In this document: positions 62,302 to 64,000 of the stretch, piece by piece
How positions within the stretch are numbered: the first letter of the stretch is position 1
Layout of the letters: each line of letters begins with the position of its first letter
Origin: Geobacillus genomosp. 3
Lineage (GTDB): Bacteria > Bacillota > Bacilli > Bacillales > Anoxybacillaceae
Reading direction: 5' to 3'
Assembly (NCBI RefSeq): GCF_000445995.2
Contig: NC_022080.4
Location: 380,001-444,000 of the forward strand
Length of the DNA: 64,000 nt
Notes under the pieces: generated by a model
Told to the model about the DNA's origin: nothing
Databases searched by the model: none
The model's input: the letters and a program-made list of their open reading frames with translations, nothing else
Program-made: the position numbers and the translations under genes

Positions 62302-62303
62302 GC

Positions 62304-62346
62304 AGCAGGCGGCTCGCCCTAAGAATAGGCGGGCCGCTGTTTTTGC
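62304..62346 (+). terminator. Terminator after the MerR/TipAS gene
   Basis: CAGGCGGCTCGCC-ctaagaata-GGCGGGCCGCTG followed by TTTTTG. Confidence 0.8.
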
Positions 62347-62531
62347 CGATGATGGATGAAGGAGAGGGATTTGCGGTACAATCAAAATTGGGCATAAAGG
62401 TTGCACAAGAGTTGAACATGGCTATGGAAGGGTCACGCAGGATCCATTGGGTATTTTTGAAGCGGGACCTAATTGTGAAAGCCGTCTATGAGTAAGGAAG
62501 AAACAAGAGAAAAAGAAAGGGGATGTTTCCA

Positions 62532-64000
62532 ATGGAAACGTTCAGACAACGGCTGCGGTCGATCGACCAAAAAGGCTATAAGGCGTATAAAGCGATTGAA
62601 GGTACATATCGGTTTCCGGCGTTTACACTCGCGATCGACCACGTACAAGGCGACCCGTTCGCCGAGCCGTCCAAGGTGCGGGTAATCGTGCCGCGGGCGA
62701 AAACAATAGTAGCGCCAGAGTGGACGAATACGAAGCCGCGCCGCATCCGCTGTGAAGATGTATTGGCCCGCCGCGTCCATCATGAATTGCGGCAATGGCC
62801 GCTGCGGGCGCGCGGGTCGGGAAAAAGCGGACTCGTTTTGATTGATGCGCCGGGGCAGAAAGTGGTCGAGCGGACGGCGGTGCAAGTGGCGGACGAGACG
62901 ATTACCGTTTGCTTGTCGGTCGGTTTGCCGGCGAACGGGCGGCGCGTTTTGGCAAAAGAAGCCGAAACCATCTTTTTCGAGCAAATCCCTTCCGTCATCG
63001 AACGGGCGGTGTACGGCCTGCGCCAAGAGGACATCGTTCCAGCGGTGGAGCTGGCTGATCAGCAGCACGCCATCCGCCGCTATTTGCACGAACATGGCTT
63101 TGTGGCGTTTGTCGCCAATGGCGCGATTTTGCCGCGGGAAAGCGGGGTGAGCGACAAGCCGCTGCGCCGTGGGGCGGTGCCGTTTCAAAGTCCGCCGGCG
63201 CTTGAGATCGCGATCCCCGTTCCGCATCGCGCTGAACCGATCAAAGGCATGGGGATCCGTAAAGGGATCACGCTTATTGTCGGCGGCGGCTACCACGGCA
63301 AATCGACGCTGCTTCAGGCGCTAGAGCATGGCGTATATGACCATATTGCCGGCGATGGCCGCGAGTTTGTCATCACGGACAGCGGAGCGGTGAAAATTCG
63401 CGCCGAAGACGGCCGCAATGTCACGGCGGTCGACATTTCACCGCTTATTGGCACACTGCCGCACGGCAAAGAGACAACACAGTTTTCGACGGAAAACGCG
63501 AGCGGCAGCACCTCGCAAGCGGCGAGCATGATCGAAATGGTCGAAGCGGGGGCATCGGCGTTTTTGATCGATGAAGATACGAGCGCGACGAATTTGCTCG
63601 TCCGCGATGCGCGCATGCAGGCGCTTGTGGCCAAAGAATCGGAGCCGATCACGCCGTATATTGACAAAGCGCGCCAACTGTTTCACGATTACGGCATTTC
63701 GACCGTCCTTGTCGTTGGCGGACTGGGCGATTATTTGGATATCGCCGATTGGGTGATCAAAATGGAAGCATACGTCCCGTTTGACGTGACGGCAGAGGCG
63801 AAGCAAATCGCTTTGCAGATGCCGTCGGGACGAAAAACAGAAGGCGGGGAGTCGTTCGGCCGCATTCGCGAGCGCATTCCGCTGCCTAGGAGTTTGAACA
63901 GCCAAAAAGGAAAGAAAGCCAAAGCCGCCGCGCGGGGGCGCCACGTCATTCAATACGGGGAAACGGATGTGCTCCTTTATGCGCTCGAACAGCTTGTTGA
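62532..64000 (+). CDS. ABC-class ATPase domain protein (partial, 3' end outside window)
   Basis: About 489 visible residues with no stop before the window end. METFRQRLRSIDQKGYKAYK, then SGKSGLVLIDAPGQ, a Walker A loop GGGYHGKSTLLQALE, and a Walker B-like AFLIDEDTSATNLL, with VLVVGGLGDYLDIADWVIKM near the C-terminus. It matches the predicted ATPase of the ABC class (COG3044-type), a single-chain soluble protein of unknown function. No transmembrane part is visible. The ATG at 62532 follows AAAGGGGATG. Confidence 0.85.
   Translation, partial: METFRQRLRSIDQKGYKAYKAIEGTYRFPAFTLAIDHVQGDPFAEPSKVRVIVPRAKTIVAPEWTNTKPRRIRCEDVLARRVHHELRQWPLRARGSGKSGLVLIDAPGQKVVERTAVQVADETITVCLSVGLPANGRRVLAKEAETIFFEQIPSVIERAVYGLRQEDIVPAVELADQQHAIRRYLHEHGFVAFVANGAILPRESGVSDKPLRRGAVPFQSPPALEIAIPVPHRAEPIKGMGIRKGITLIVGGGYHGKSTLLQALEHGVYDHIAGDGREFVITDSGAVKIRAEDGRNVTAVDISPLIGTLPHGKETTQFSTENASGSTSQAASMIEMVEAGASAFLIDEDTSATNLLVRDARMQALVAKESEPITPYIDKARQLFHDYGISTVLVVGGLGDYLDIADWVIKMEAYVPFDVTAEAKQIALQMPSGRKTEGGESFGRIRERIPLPRSLNSQKGKKAKAAARGRHVIQYGETDVLLYALEQLV

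Overview
The window looks like a chromosomal segment of a thermophilic, spore-forming Bacillaceae, most likely Geobacillus or a close relative. The basis is GC-rich coding sequence with strong AGGAGG-type ribosome binding sites and TTG/GTG starts, spore genes (SleL/YaaH-like, PdaA), and gene orders known from Bacillus subtilis (cysH operon, yfk/yfj block, yojG-yojF, lia). The genus call is inference from gene content; no 16S or tRNA gene is present.

Region by region. 1-4382 (minus strand): a molybdopterin oxidoreductase with a small upstream gene, a helical partner and a partial XdhC-type maturation gene, then an SPFH protein and a ribbon-helix-helix protein. 4595-6711: hutP-hutH behind a promoter overlapped by a cre-like site and a HutP-type leader terminator, with no hutU following. 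6812-10036: a LysM/GH18 spore cortex enzyme, a TerC-family membrane protein and a D-2-hydroxyacid dehydrogenase. 10037-13945: an accessory patch with an IS3 element (programmed -1 frameshift signal), a second DDE transposase, long inverted repeats, a small lipoprotein and an exact 56-bp repeat of the dehydrogenase 3' end. 13992-22572: a lactate/glycolate module (lutABC and lutR on minus; lactate permease and glcD-glcF on plus) sharing a GTCATCTGATGAC operator. 22687-28908: a divergent MreBH, a broken EAL gene, an NlpC/P60 hydrolase, a sensor GGDEF-EAL protein with a degenerate GGDEF, a DUF1992 protein and a secreted helical protein.

29077-38614: sirC and a PhzF protein on plus; the BshB2-YojF pair on minus; an arginase-fold protein; acylphosphatase; then the sulfate assimilation operon cysH-cysP-sat-cysC-sumT-sirB on minus behind a SAM-I riboswitch. 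SirC, the missing siroheme step, lies 4 kb away on the other strand. 38750-47182: the yfkK-J-H-F-E-D-AB block, interrupted by a TasA-like / unknown / SipW-like cluster. Its yfkE (Ca2+/H+ antiporter) carries a large in-frame internal deletion. 47413-52260: class I fumarase, PdaA, a DNA glycosylase and an RlmCD-type rRNA methyltransferase. 52697-55128: two secreted M14 metallopeptidases. 55303-58852: a Lia-type envelope-stress operon (membrane protein, PspA, LiaF, LiaS, LiaR). 58997-64000: a hendecad coiled-coil gene with 33-bp tandem repeats, SelO, a small membrane-anchored protein, a MerR/TipAS regulator and the start of an ABC-class ATPase.

The most notable points are the TasA-like/unknown/SipW cluster, the deleted antiporter, the IS-rich patch with the 56-bp repeat, the degenerate GGDEF and MreB nucleotide motifs, the missing fourth cluster cysteine in the molybdoenzyme, and the truncated hut locus. 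No CRISPR array, tRNA or rRNA was seen.
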